In this document: piece by piece, positions 8,062 to 15,300 of the stretch
Layout: the number at the start of each line of letters is the position of its first letter
Numbering within the stretch: the first letter of the stretch is position 1
NCBI GenBank assembly: GCA_026996165.1
Contig: JALWMP010000142.1
Span: forward strand, 1 to 37,546
Origin: Campylobacteraceae bacterium
GTDB taxonomy: Bacteria > Campylobacterota > Campylobacteria > Campylobacterales > Sulfurovaceae
Length of the DNA stretch: 37,546 bases
Reading direction: 5' to 3'
Position numbers and translations under genes: made by a program
The notes under the pieces: generated by a model
What the model was told of the DNA's origin: nothing
Database searches by the model: none
The model's input: only the letters and a program-made list of their open reading frames with translations

Positions 8062-8514
8062 TTACTTCCCATCACTTTTTTTATTCTCTTTTTTGACCTC
8101 TTCTATATTGGTCTCTTTGATTTTTTTCTTTTTAAAGCTAATCTCTTTACTCTGTTTTGGTTCTACTTGGGTAGTTACAGATTCAGTAGGTCGTTGAGTC
8201 ATACGCTCGAAGTTCTCTTTAACAGAGCCTAAGTTTGCACTCTCTTTAAGTTCATTAATTGGGTTGATATTTTTAAACCCTCTTAGCTCATCATTTGCTT
8301 TGTCAAGTTGCTCTTTGTAGCCTAAAGCTTCACGCTTAAGCTCTTCTAGGTTGACCTCGTCATTAAGTGCATTTTTTGCATCACTAATGGCATTTTTTAT
8401 ATTTTTAATAAATTTAGCAATATTTACCATAGCATCAGGTAGTTTCTCTGGTCCTAAAAAGATAATGGCAACAATGGCAATAAAGAGTATCTCGGTAAAT
8501 CCCATTCCAAACAT
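8062..8514 (-). CDS. tatB: Sec-independent translocase subunit TatB
   Basis: Single-span partner of TatC in twin-arginine substrate binding. The N-terminus MFGMGFTEILFIAIVAIIFLGPEKLP has the TatA/B membrane helix with the Phe-Gly/Gly-Pro hinge. A ~60-residue amphipathic and charged helix follows, then a Lys/Glu-rich tail to residue 150. The GPEKLPDAM hinge and the tatC neighbour favour TatB over TatA. It is 47 bp downstream of hemW and 2 bp upstream of tatC. Confidence 0.88.
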   Translation of the reverse strand: MFGMGFTEILFIAIVAIIFLGPEKLPDAMVNIAKFIKNIKNAISDAKNALNDEVNLEELKREALGYKEQLDKANDELRGFKNINPINELKESANLGSVKENFERMTQRPTESVTTQVEPKQSKEISFKKKKIKETNIEEVKKENKKSDGK

Positions 8515-8561
8515 GTAGTTGTCCCTTGTTTTTTCAATTAGTGTATTTTAGCGAAATAGGT

Positions 8562-9617
8562 TTAACCTAAGAGATAAAGTACCAATTCATCAGCAATAAA
8601 GTAGTTCATATTTTTATAAACTGTACCCTCTTTAACCAACTTATTCTCTTTAACTAAAAAATCAGCTCGTCTTTTCATCTCTTTATCTAGTATCTTTTCA
8701 TCTACACCAATATTTGAGCGAAGTCCCAAAAAGAGTTTTTCTGTTAGTAACTCCTCTTGGGTTAAAGTCTCCTCTTGAATATTTAGAGGGTTTTGAATAT
8801 ATAGCTCAATATCTGTAGTAGGGTAGTAGCGTCTATCTTTTAAAAAACCAACAGCTCCTGCTCCAACTCCTATGTAATATTTAAGCTTCCAATAGCCTCT
8901 ATTGTGTTCGCTTTGGTATGTTCCAAAGTTAGAGATTTCATACTGCTTAAAGCCTCTCTTTTTAATCTCTTTTGCTACAAAAAAAGCCAACTCATCATCT
9001 GCCTGTTGAACATTTGGAGTAGAGGCAAACTTTGTGCCATGCTCAATGGTGAGTTCATAGGCTGAGATATGGTTGATAGGAAGCTCAAAAGCCTGTTCAA
9101 TGTCAGATTTTAAAAGCTCTTTAGTATCATCTTGATAGTTATAGATGAGGTCAAGTGAGATATTTTTGAAACCAATCTCATAAGCTCTTTTAATGGCTTT
9201 TATGGCTTGTTGTGGTGAGTGGGCTCGATTTAGGGCTTTGAGCTTTTGTGGGTTAAAACTCTGTACTCCAAAAGAGATACGATTTACTCCTAACTCAAAC
9301 ATGCCTTTTAGCCATGTTTTGGTAGCAGAGTTGGGGTTTGCCTCTGTGGTAATTTCAGCTCCTTTTTTAATGAGGGGTTGAATGAGTTTAAAAATGGGTT
9401 GGTAGAGTAGGGGAGTAACCGTCGAGGGAGTACCTCCTCCAATGAATATAGTCTCTATAGATTGCTCTGTAACTTCAAAACGTTTGAGTTCAAATTTTAG
9501 TTGTTTTTCTAAAGCTAACATATAGTTTTTACGTGTATCAAACTTGTCCACATAGGAGTTAAAAGCACAGTAGTGACATTTGGAATCACAATAGGGAATG
9601 TGGATATAAAGAAGCAT
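8562..9617 (-). CDS. hemW: Radical SAM heme chaperone HemW
   Basis: Radical SAM protein of the HemN-like family, now generally viewed as a heme chaperone and not a coproporphyrinogen oxidase. I start it at the ATG whose complement is 9615-9617. From there it begins MLLYIHIPYCDSKCHYCAF with the C-x3-C-x2-C cluster at residues 10, 14 and 17, and GGTGAA lies just upstream. The longer ORF to 9716 would add a family-atypical 33 residues and overlap nudH. The result is 351 residues. FIGGGTPSTV, the EANPNS segment and GVNRISFGVQSF are family motifs. The cysteine pattern and HIPYC context are HemW-like; HemN proper carries a longer N-terminus. It is divergently transcribed from nudH across a perfect palindrome. 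Confidence 0.9.
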   Translation of the reverse strand: MLLYIHIPYCDSKCHYCAFNSYVDKFDTRKNYMLALEKQLKFELKRFEVTEQSIETIFIGGGTPSTVTPLLYQPIFKLIQPLIKKGAEITTEANPNSATKTWLKGMFELGVNRISFGVQSFNPQKLKALNRAHSPQQAIKAIKRAYEIGFKNISLDLIYNYQDDTKELLKSDIEQAFELPINHISAYELTIEHGTKFASTPNVQQADDELAFFVAKEIKKRGFKQYEISNFGTYQSEHNRGYWKLKYYIGVGAGAVGFLKDRRYYPTTDIELYIQNPLNIQEETLTQEELLTEKLFLGLRSNIGVDEKILDKEMKRRADFLVKENKLVKEGTVYKNMNYFIADELVLYLLG

Positions 9618-9639
9618 TTTTTCACCATCAATTAATGAG

Positions 9640-9665
9640 TATTTCGATAAAATTTTATCGAAATA
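9640..9665. promoter_or_regulatory. Perfect 26-bp palindrome forming a symmetric divergent promoter/operator
   Basis: Half-site TATTTCGATAAAA is followed by its exact reverse complement. The palindrome lies between the starts of hemW (minus, 9617) and nudH (plus, 9689). Each strand carries the same -10-like TAAAAT (plus 9648-9653; minus 9652-9657), which would give leaders of about 28-30 nt in both directions. I read it as overlapping back-to-back promoters that may double as the binding site of a dimeric regulator. It is too AT-rich, and placed wrongly, to be a terminator. Confidence 0.55.
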
Positions 9666-9688
9666 ATGATGAAAGATGAGTAATAAAA

Positions 9689-10183
9689 ATGCAGAAAGAG
9701 AAGCGATATAGACCAAATGTCGCAGCTGTTATACTCTCTTCAAATTATCCACATAAATGTGAATTTTTTTTAGGTAAACGTTCCGATGTTCGGAACACAT
9801 GGCAATTTCCCCAAGGTGGTATTGATAGTGGTGAGACACCAAAAGAGGCACTTCTTCGAGAGCTTAAAGAGGAGATAGGTTGTAATGATGTTGAGATTAT
9901 TGCTGAGTATCCATATTGGATATCTTATGACTTTCCTGTAGGTGTTAAGTCTCGTAAAATGTACCCTTATGATGGACAGAGACAGAAGTATTTTTTAGTT
10001 AAATTACAGGAGAACGCAAAGATTGACCTAGAGAGTTACCATGAACCAGAATTTGAAGACTACAACTATGTAGAGTATAAGCAGTTGCTAAAAAAAGCGA
10101 CCTATTTTAAACGACATGTCTACCGACGTGTCATAGAACATTTTGTGAAAGAGGGGCATATTGTCGATGTTAATCGTACATAA
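9689..10183 (+). CDS. rppH: RNA pyrophosphohydrolase (Nudix family, RppH/NudH)
   Basis: Removes pyrophosphate from the 5' end of triphosphorylated RNA (and can act on dinucleoside polyphosphates), priming mRNA decay. The 164-residue protein starts RYRPNVAAVILSS and has WQFPQGGIDSGE, with the complete Nudix box GGIDSGETPKEALLRELKEEIG at about residues 43-64. The Trp-Gln-Phe-Pro-Gln-Gly segment is typical of RppH. ATG 9689 has only a weak GATGAG ribosome site. It is the first gene of the plus-strand run nudH-lysC-hobA-holB-folP, and it overlaps lysC by 17 bp. Confidence 0.9.
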   Translation: MQKEKRYRPNVAAVILSSNYPHKCEFFLGKRSDVRNTWQFPQGGIDSGETPKEALLRELKEEIGCNDVEIIAEYPYWISYDFPVGVKSRKMYPYDGQRQKYFLVKLQENAKIDLESYHEPEFEDYNYVEYKQLLKKATYFKRHVYRRVIEHFVKEGHIVDVNRT

Positions 10184-11372
10184 ATATGGAGGAACTAGTG
10201 TTGGTTCTTTAGAGCGAATAGAAAATGTTGCTACAAGAGTAGCCAAAGCAAAAGAAGAGGGAAATGATATAGTTGTTGTTGTCTCTGCTATGAGTGGAGA
10301 GACAAATAAGCTTATTGAGTATGCTAAACACTTTTCAGATAACCCATCAAAACGTGAGATGGATATGTTGCTAAGTTCTGGAGAGCGTGTAACTGCTGCA
10401 CTTTTAGCTATTGCTCTTCAAGAGAAGGGTTACCCTGCTATTGCAATGACAGGGCGACAAGCAAGAATTTTAACAGACGATTCTCATACCTATGCAAGAA
10501 TAGAGTCGATAGACCCTACAGCTATGCAATCAGAAATAGATGAAGGTAAAATAGTAATTGTTTCAGGTTTTCAAGGGATTAATGCTAGTGGTTCGGTTAC
10601 GACTCTTGGGCGAGGTGGTTCAGACCTCTCAGCAGTAGCGATTGCAGGTGCATTAAAAGCAGATGTTTGTGAGATTTACTCTGATGTAGATGGTATCTAT
10701 ACTACTGACCCACGCATTGAACCAAAAGCAAAGAAGATGGATTTTATCTCTTATGAGGAGATGTTAGAACTTGCTTCACTTGGGGCAAAGGTGTTACAGA
10801 ACCGTTCTGTAGAGTTGGCAAAAAAATTAAACGTAAAAATAGTAGCAAAGAGTTCTTTTTCTGACGCAGAGGGAACAGTTATTGGAGAGGAGACAGAAGA
10901 GATGGAGAAAGTTTTAGTTAGTGGTATAGCTTTAGATAGAAATCAAGCACGTGTAACAATTAGAGAGGTTTCAGATAAACCTGGTATTGCTGCTGAGATT
11001 TTTACAAAGTTAGCCGAAGAGCAGATTAATGTAGATATGATAATCCAAAATGCTTCAACAGATGGAAAGACAAACTTAGGTTTTACTGTTCCTCAAAGTG
11101 AACTAACACAAGCTAAAGCTGTTATTGAGTCGTTTGACCATGACATTGGTGGAATGGATTTAGATGACTCTGTCTGTAAAGTATCTGTTGTTGGTGTAGG
11201 TATGAAGTCTCACTCAGGTGTAGCAGCAACAGCATTTTGTGCTTTAGCCAATGAGAACATTAATATTGAGATGATTTCAACATCAGAGATTAAAGTCTCT
11301 ATGATTATTTCAGAAAAATATGCCGAACTAGCTGTTCGCACACTACATAACGCATACAATTTAGATAAATAA
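10167..11372 (+). CDS. lysC: Aspartate kinase LysC
   Basis: Phosphorylates aspartate, the first step towards lysine/diaminopimelate, threonine and methionine. I choose ATG 10167 over the tracked TTG at 10161: the protein then begins MLIVHKYGGTSVGS, and a GAGGGG site lies 10 bases upstream (10151-10156). Length is 401 residues. The kinase domain holds KYGGTS, VVSAMSGET, the GFQGIN/TLGRGGSDLSA segment and EIYSDVDGIYTTDPR. Two ACT domains for feedback control occupy about residues 260-400 (RVTIREVSDKPGIAAEIF and KVSVVGVGMKSHSGVAATAF). It overlaps nudH and abuts hobA (1-bp gap). Its pathway partner dapA is in this window at 25459. Confidence 0.95.
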   Translation: MLIVHKYGGTSVGSLERIENVATRVAKAKEEGNDIVVVVSAMSGETNKLIEYAKHFSDNPSKREMDMLLSSGERVTAALLAIALQEKGYPAIAMTGRQARILTDDSHTYARIESIDPTAMQSEIDEGKIVIVSGFQGINASGSVTTLGRGGSDLSAVAIAGALKADVCEIYSDVDGIYTTDPRIEPKAKKMDFISYEEMLELASLGAKVLQNRSVELAKKLNVKIVAKSSFSDAEGTVIGEETEEMEKVLVSGIALDRNQARVTIREVSDKPGIAAEIFTKLAEEQINVDMIIQNASTDGKTNLGFTVPQSELTQAKAVIESFDHDIGGMDLDDSVCKVSVVGVGMKSHSGVAATAFCALANENINIEMISTSEIKVSMIISEKYAELAVRTLHNAYNLDK

Positions 11373-11373
11373 T

Positions 11374-11919
11374 ATGACATCTATCTTAAGCTGGACACTT
11401 GATACTATTCGAGAGGAGGACTCTTCTTTCTCTTGGATGGAAGAGTGTCGTTACGACTGGGTTCCTGTAGTTCAATCGGCTGTCAGCAAGATTATAGAGG
11501 GTCAAACTATACTTATTTTAACTGATGATAAACGAGGTTGGTACGCTAAATATGTAGCAAGTAAAATCAACAATCTTCAAAATGAACGACCATTTTTACC
11601 TGTATATACATTAAAATCAATGTTTCCAAATCTTGATAAGATGAACAATAAACAAGAGTTAGATTTATTAGAAGATATGCTTGACATCTCTTATCCTAAT
11701 GGTTACTTTATTTGGTATATTGGTTCAGCAGAGAGTGCCTACACTAAGTTTGTTTTTAGAAATGATGAAAATCTTTTATGGATTATCGACGGAGATGTTC
11801 CTAACTCATTTTATCTACGTGGAGGAAATGCCTCACTAGATATTAAGCTTATTCAACTATTTAAACTCTTTAACAAAACCATTGATGCTGCTCTCTTTGG
11901 TGATATAAGCTTGGATTAA
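11374..11919 (+). CDS. hobA: DnaA-binding replication initiation factor HobA
   Basis: HobA binds DnaA domains I-II and promotes orisome assembly; it is a Campylobacterota-specific counterpart of DiaA. The 181 residues match the length of H. pylori HobA (about 180). The pattern fits my memory of the family: an N-terminal WTLDTIREE helix, a middle ILTDDKRGWYAKYVASKINN segment, a FIWYIG strand, and a C-terminal DIKLIQLFKLFNKTIDAALF helix. Position also argues for it: in H. pylori and C. jejuni the same gene sits between lysC and the delta' gene. It starts 1 bp after the lysC stop. The assignment rests on sequence feel plus synteny, not a search. Confidence 0.85.
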   Translation: MTSILSWTLDTIREEDSSFSWMEECRYDWVPVVQSAVSKIIEGQTILILTDDKRGWYAKYVASKINNLQNERPFLPVYTLKSMFPNLDKMNNKQELDLLEDMLDISYPNGYFIWYIGSAESAYTKFVFRNDENLLWIIDGDVPNSFYLRGGNASLDIKLIQLFKLFNKTIDAALFGDISLD

Positions 11920-11922
11920 CAG

Positions 11923-12555
11923 ATGAATTTGGCATCTGGAATTATCGTTACTTACAATGCAGAAGCCATTTTAGATGAGCTAGAGTCTCAAAGAACCACT
12001 GAAAGATTTACTGTTATAAGAAGTGAAGATGACAAAGGTAAACCAAAAGAGTTTTTGGTAGAACATGCTCAAAAAGCGATAGAAAAAGCTTATGTAGCTT
12101 CTGAAGAGCTAAACTACATTATCTTAGTTGCTCCAAAATTCTCCGATATTGCACAAAATAGACTCTTAAAAGTTATCGAAGAGCCTCCCAGAAACAAAGC
12201 TTTTATCATTATTACCGAGTCAAAATCTGCACTACTAGACACCATACAGTCAAGACTACCTGTAACAGTTCTACATGACATTAGTTCAGAAGAAGAGTTA
12301 AGCTTAGACCTAGAGAACCTAAACTTAGCAAGGATTTATGAGTTCGCACAAAAACACTCACGAATCTCTGCTGTTGAGTGTAAAGTTTTGGTTGAAAAAA
12401 TCTCTTTAGGTGCTATGAAGTCTCAAAAGTATAATCTTGACGAGTCAGCTCTAAAGCTCTTTTCAGACTGTATAAAAGCTCTTGATATGGGGTCTCCTAC
12501 TGCGTTTGTTTTGAATGGTTTGCTTTTGAAGTTGTTGGCTTGTAAGAAGAGGTAG
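11923..12555 (+). CDS. holB: Short DNA polymerase III delta' subunit (HolB-like)
   Basis: Clamp-loader subunit protein. At 210 residues it is much shorter than E. coli delta' (334). The recognisable part is the AAA+ core segment LNYIILVAPKFSDIAQNRLLKVIEEPPRNKAFIIITES followed by LLDTIQSRLPV, which matches delta'/tau sensor and SRC-like regions. The N-terminal P-loop region is absent and the C-terminal collar domain is reduced. The position right after hobA (3-bp gap) matches the delta' gene of Campylobacter and Helicobacter. The short form therefore looks ancestral to the group, not a local truncation. Confidence 0.82.
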   Translation: MNLASGIIVTYNAEAILDELESQRTTERFTVIRSEDDKGKPKEFLVEHAQKAIEKAYVASEELNYIILVAPKFSDIAQNRLLKVIEEPPRNKAFIIITESKSALLDTIQSRLPVTVLHDISSEEELSLDLENLNLARIYEFAQKHSRISAVECKVLVEKISLGAMKSQKYNLDESALKLFSDCIKALDMGSPTAFVLNGLLLKLLACKKR

Positions 12556-12621
12556 AGTATTTAATTTGGCTGATAGTGTATCTTTAAATTATAAAAAAAA
12601 TTCCAAGGAGTCAAAATCACT

Positions 12622-13764
12622 ATGAAAATCTACCAATTAAACAAAATAAAAAACAAAAAAAAGTTCCTAAAAAAACTAAAAGTCCATGGTGGTGGTGTGC
12701 CTATTATGGCTAAGAAGATGGAGCTACTTTACTTTCAGATTAAAGGTTTAAAGACCCCTGCTGTTAATATCTTAAAGCAAGATGCACTAAGTATTGGAGC
12801 TGAGTTGGCTACTCCTTCTGGGGTGATAACTTGTGAGAAAGAGAGCTATGATTGTCTGCTTATTGGAACACGTAAACATATTGAGATATTGTCTAAAAAG
12901 GAGTTGCTTCAACCCTTTGGACTGAAAGCTTTAGCTTTGGAGTTGCAGGAGTTTTTAAAGGTCAAAGAGTACCCTGTAAAGATAATGGGAATAATCAATG
13001 CCAATGATGACAGTTTTTTTGAGGGGTCTCGTTTTAGAGATGGTGAGGCTGTTGAGAAGATAGAGCAGATGATAACGCAGGGGGCAAAGATAATTGACAT
13101 TGGAGCTGTCTCTTCTCGTCCTAATGCAGATGTAGTTTCAGATGAGGTTGAGCTAGAACGTATAAAGCCTATTTGTGATGCAATAAAGGCTAAAAAGCTC
13201 TATGAAGAGGTCTCTTTTTCGGTGGACTCTTACACTCCATCGGTTATTGAGTATGCTTTAAAGTCAGGCTTTAACTTAGTCAATGACATTACAGGGGCTT
13301 CTAATGATGAGGTGGTGAAGTTAGCTGTAGAGTATGGGGCTAAGTTGTGCATAATGCACATGCAAGGAACACCACAAACCATGCAACAAAATCCAACTTA
13401 TGACGATATTATGGTAGAGATTTCAGACTTTTTCAAGGAGAGAATAGCAAAGTGTGAAGCGTTTGGAATGAAGCGTGAAGATATTATTTTAGATGTTGGC
13501 ATAGGGTTTGGAAAGACGCTAGAGCATAACTTAACACTTATAAAAAATATGGGTCACTTTAAGAAGTTTGGGTGTGAAGTATTGGTGGGGGCTAGTAGAA
13601 AGTCTATGATAGACAAGGTCATTCCTACCCCAACGCAGGAGCGATTGGCAGGAACTATTGTTATTCATACACGAGCCATAGAGAATGGAGCTTCTATTGT
13701 GCGTTGTCATGATATCAAAGAGCATCGACAGGCTTTGGCTCTGTTGGAGGCTTTAGATGCTTAA
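12622..13764 (+). CDS. folP: Dihydropteroate synthase FolP
   Basis: Condenses p-aminobenzoate with the pterin diphosphate in folate synthesis. An N-terminal extension of ~115 residues precedes the TIM-barrel domain, making the protein 380 residues against ~280 usually. Barrel motifs are MGIINANDDSF (residue ~121), IIDIGAVSSRPNA, SVDSYTPSVIEYAL, VNDITGA, IMHMQGTPQTMQ, ILDVGIGFGKT and VLVGASRKSMI. The first loop reads NANDDSFFEGSRF, where most bacteria have an NVTPDSFSDGG-type loop, so the Thr-Pro pair is missing. AAGGAG lies 12 bases before ATG 12622. It is 66 bp after holB, and its end overlaps the convergent lipoprotein gene by 12 bp. Confidence 0.93.
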   Translation: MKIYQLNKIKNKKKFLKKLKVHGGGVPIMAKKMELLYFQIKGLKTPAVNILKQDALSIGAELATPSGVITCEKESYDCLLIGTRKHIEILSKKELLQPFGLKALALELQEFLKVKEYPVKIMGIINANDDSFFEGSRFRDGEAVEKIEQMITQGAKIIDIGAVSSRPNADVVSDEVELERIKPICDAIKAKKLYEEVSFSVDSYTPSVIEYALKSGFNLVNDITGASNDEVVKLAVEYGAKLCIMHMQGTPQTMQQNPTYDDIMVEISDFFKERIAKCEAFGMKREDIILDVGIGFGKTLEHNLTLIKNMGHFKKFGCEVLVGASRKSMIDKVIPTPTQERLAGTIVIHTRAIENGASIVRCHDIKEHRQALALLEALDA

Positions 13765-14502
13765 TGTAGTTGTTTGATTATTCTCTTGCTTCTCTTTAAC
13801 CTCTTTTGTTGCTTGAGTCACTTTGTCTTTAATAACTTGTGGGTCAAGGGTAGGAGTAGGCTCTTTTTTTGTTACAACACTTCTGTTCATTTGAGATTGC
13901 ATCTCTTTTAATGCACGGTTAATCTCAATAAGTCCATACTCAAGATTACACTGTTTATCATATTTAAGTGTGTCCTCTTTAAGATTCTCTATGGAGTATT
14001 TATCTAATGGTAATGCCTGTTTTTTTCTCATCTCTTTGGCAAATCTTGTACGAGCTATCTCTACCCCCTTTTTTATTTCAGGAGAGAGAGCATTTCTATA
14101 TGCTGTTTTCTCTTCTGTTGACTCCTCATTGTTGTCTAAAAAGACAGCTTTAGCTGTGTTTGTAAGGTAGTCAAGACCAAAGAGCTTACTTACCCCTTCA
14201 GCAATATTTATGTAGAGAGAGTTATTTTTAGCTGTATTGTTAGTTTTTTGTAGAGGTTGATTGAGATAGTTGGCACATTGCATATCTGACTTAAGAAGGA
14301 ACTCTTCCATATAACTATTACGTTCATCAACTGTTGAAGTCTTATTTAGCGAGTGCATAAAGTTATGCTCATTTGTAGAAAAGGTAAGTGTTTTTGTTGT
14401 TGAGTTATTATTGAGGTTACTGTTTGTATTGATAGATGGTTGAATACAGCCAGTGACTAAGATTAGTACAAATGTCAATAAAAGTGTTGTAGAAGAGTTC
14501 AT
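13753..14502 (-). CDS. Lipoprotein of unknown function
   Basis: I do not recognise the family. The 249-residue protein has a lipoprotein signal, with hydrophobic TLLLTFVLILVTGC ending in the lipobox VTGC. A Ser/Asn/Thr-rich linker follows, typical of tethers in outer-membrane lipoproteins. The body is charged and mainly helical in appearance, with two further cysteines (MQCANYL and KQCNLEY) and a C-terminal Lys/Glu/Gln-rich stretch that could form a coiled coil. Its own -10 (TATAAT, minus strand, 14532-14537) lies upstream, and AGGGA precedes the ATG by 10 bases. A long inverted repeat brackets that promoter. Confidence 0.65.
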   Translation of the reverse strand: MNSSTTLLLTFVLILVTGCIQPSINTNSNLNNNSTTKTLTFSTNEHNFMHSLNKTSTVDERNSYMEEFLLKSDMQCANYLNQPLQKTNNTAKNNSLYINIAEGVSKLFGLDYLTNTAKAVFLDNNEESTEEKTAYRNALSPEIKKGVEIARTRFAKEMRKKQALPLDKYSIENLKEDTLKYDKQCNLEYGLIEINRALKEMQSQMNRSVVTKKEPTPTLDPQVIKDKVTQATKEVKEKQENNQTTTLSI

Positions 14503-14504
14503 AA

Positions 14505-14574
14505 TACTATTTCCCTTTAATAGATTACTCTATTATACTTATTTTAGTTAAAATTTAAGTAGAGGGAAATAGTA
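14505..14574 (-). promoter_or_regulatory. Promoter bracketed by a perfect 12-bp inverted repeat that includes the ribosome site
   Basis: The arms TACTATTTCCCT (14505-14516) and AGGGAAATAGTA (14563-14574) are exact reverse complements separated by 46 bp. Between them lies TATAAT on the minus strand (14532-14537). On the minus strand the proximal arm contains the AGGGA ribosome site of the 13753-14502 gene. The distal arm begins just 4 bases after the stop of the upstream lipoprotein gene. Read-through RNA from upstream could fold both arms together and hide the site, whereas RNA from the internal promoter would lack the distal arm. Confidence 0.45.
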
Positions 14575-14578
14575 AATA

Positions 14579-15145
14579 TTAGTTTATTTGTGCAACCATT
14601 ATTTTATCAAAACTAAGTTTATCTTTACTGTTTAAGATAATATCTTTTTTAAGACCATTATTAAAAGTAATGTCTATAACACTCTTTTTTACTTTATAGG
14701 CAAGAGCATAGTAAGCCATATCGGCTGTGCCTACCTCTTTCGTTTCTCTATTTATAACTATCTCTACATGAGCATTATCTCCCTTTGGTGGGTCTATGGT
14801 TAGTTTTGTAGAGCCTGAACTCTCTTTCATGGTGTAGATAAGTAGATTATACTTTGTAAAATCAATAGGATTGATTTTTAAAGAGCCAATAAAGTTTCTT
14901 TTCTCCTCTTTATTCCAAGAGTGTTCTGTTTTGATTTTATCTATAAAAGTGTTAAAATCACTTTTTGTAGTATAGAGTTTGGTTGTAAGGTTACTGTATC
15001 CATTTGCTCTAAAAGGTATAGGTAACCTAAGAATTGTATCTTGACTCAATATCTTTTTAGCTGGATTAGAGATAACAATGGAAGAGCTAGGATTACAAGC
15101 AGTAAAAAATAGCGCTATAGTAAGTATTGTAAAAAAACGTAACAT
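14579..15145 (-). CDS. Lipoprotein of unknown function (possible PrcB-C-like fold)
   Basis: The 188-residue protein starts MLRFFTILTIALFFTAC, a lipoprotein signal with lipobox FTAC, so it should be lipidated at Cys17. The remainder alternates beta-strand-like segments (NLLIYTMKESSGSTKLTI, AHVEIVINRET, MAYYALAYKVKKSVIDITF). This loosely resembles the C-terminal domain of PrcB-like proteins, but I would not name it on that basis. It has a good AAGGAG ribosome site and its own -10. It is co-directional with the next lipoprotein, 76 bp away. The pair sits between folP and tlyA, where C. jejuni has ligA. Confidence 0.65.
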   Translation of the reverse strand: MLRFFTILTIALFFTACNPSSSIVISNPAKKILSQDTILRLPIPFRANGYSNLTTKLYTTKSDFNTFIDKIKTEHSWNKEEKRNFIGSLKINPIDFTKYNLLIYTMKESSGSTKLTIDPPKGDNAHVEIVINRETKEVGTADMAYYALAYKVKKSVIDITFNNGLKKDIILNSKDKLSFDKIMVAQIN

Positions 15146-15170
15146 AAAAACTCCTTTTTTGTTTTTTTAT

Positions 15171-15176
15171 ATTATA
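15171..15176 (-). promoter_or_regulatory. -10 promoter element for the 14579-15145 lipoprotein gene
   Basis: TATAAT on the minus strand lies 26 bases before the start codon, inside an AT-rich stretch with T-runs, as in epsilonproteobacterial vegetative promoters. An AAGGAG ribosome site follows. Confidence 0.5.
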
Positions 15177-15271
15177 AGTTAAAAAAGAAGTTTTGTAAAG
15201 GGATTATTAGCTTTTATGTTCTAATCGTTGAACTGCTTCCTCTATTTCTGTTCACATTATATCAAATATGT

Positions 15272-15277
15272 TACAAT
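15272..15277 (+). promoter_or_regulatory. Extended -10 promoter for tlyA-ribF-rhodanese
   Basis: TG-T-TACAAT lies about 24 bases before the chosen tlyA start at 15301, leaving a ~17-nt leader with a GAGG ribosome site. The tracked ORF start at 15268 would precede the transcription start, which supports the later ATG. Confidence 0.4.
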
Positions 15278-15300
15278 TCCTAAAAAACTTTGAGGTCAAG

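Noticed and set aside
9618-9716. N-terminal extension of hemW in the ORF track
   Set aside because: It would add a hydrophobic 33-residue leader absent from the family, would read through the palindromic promoter and would overlap nudH.
15195-15245. Minus-strand fragment reading TEIEEAVQRLEHKS then stop, as a possible gene relic
   Set aside because: Only 14 codons, preceded by a stop and lacking any start; too short to distinguish from chance.
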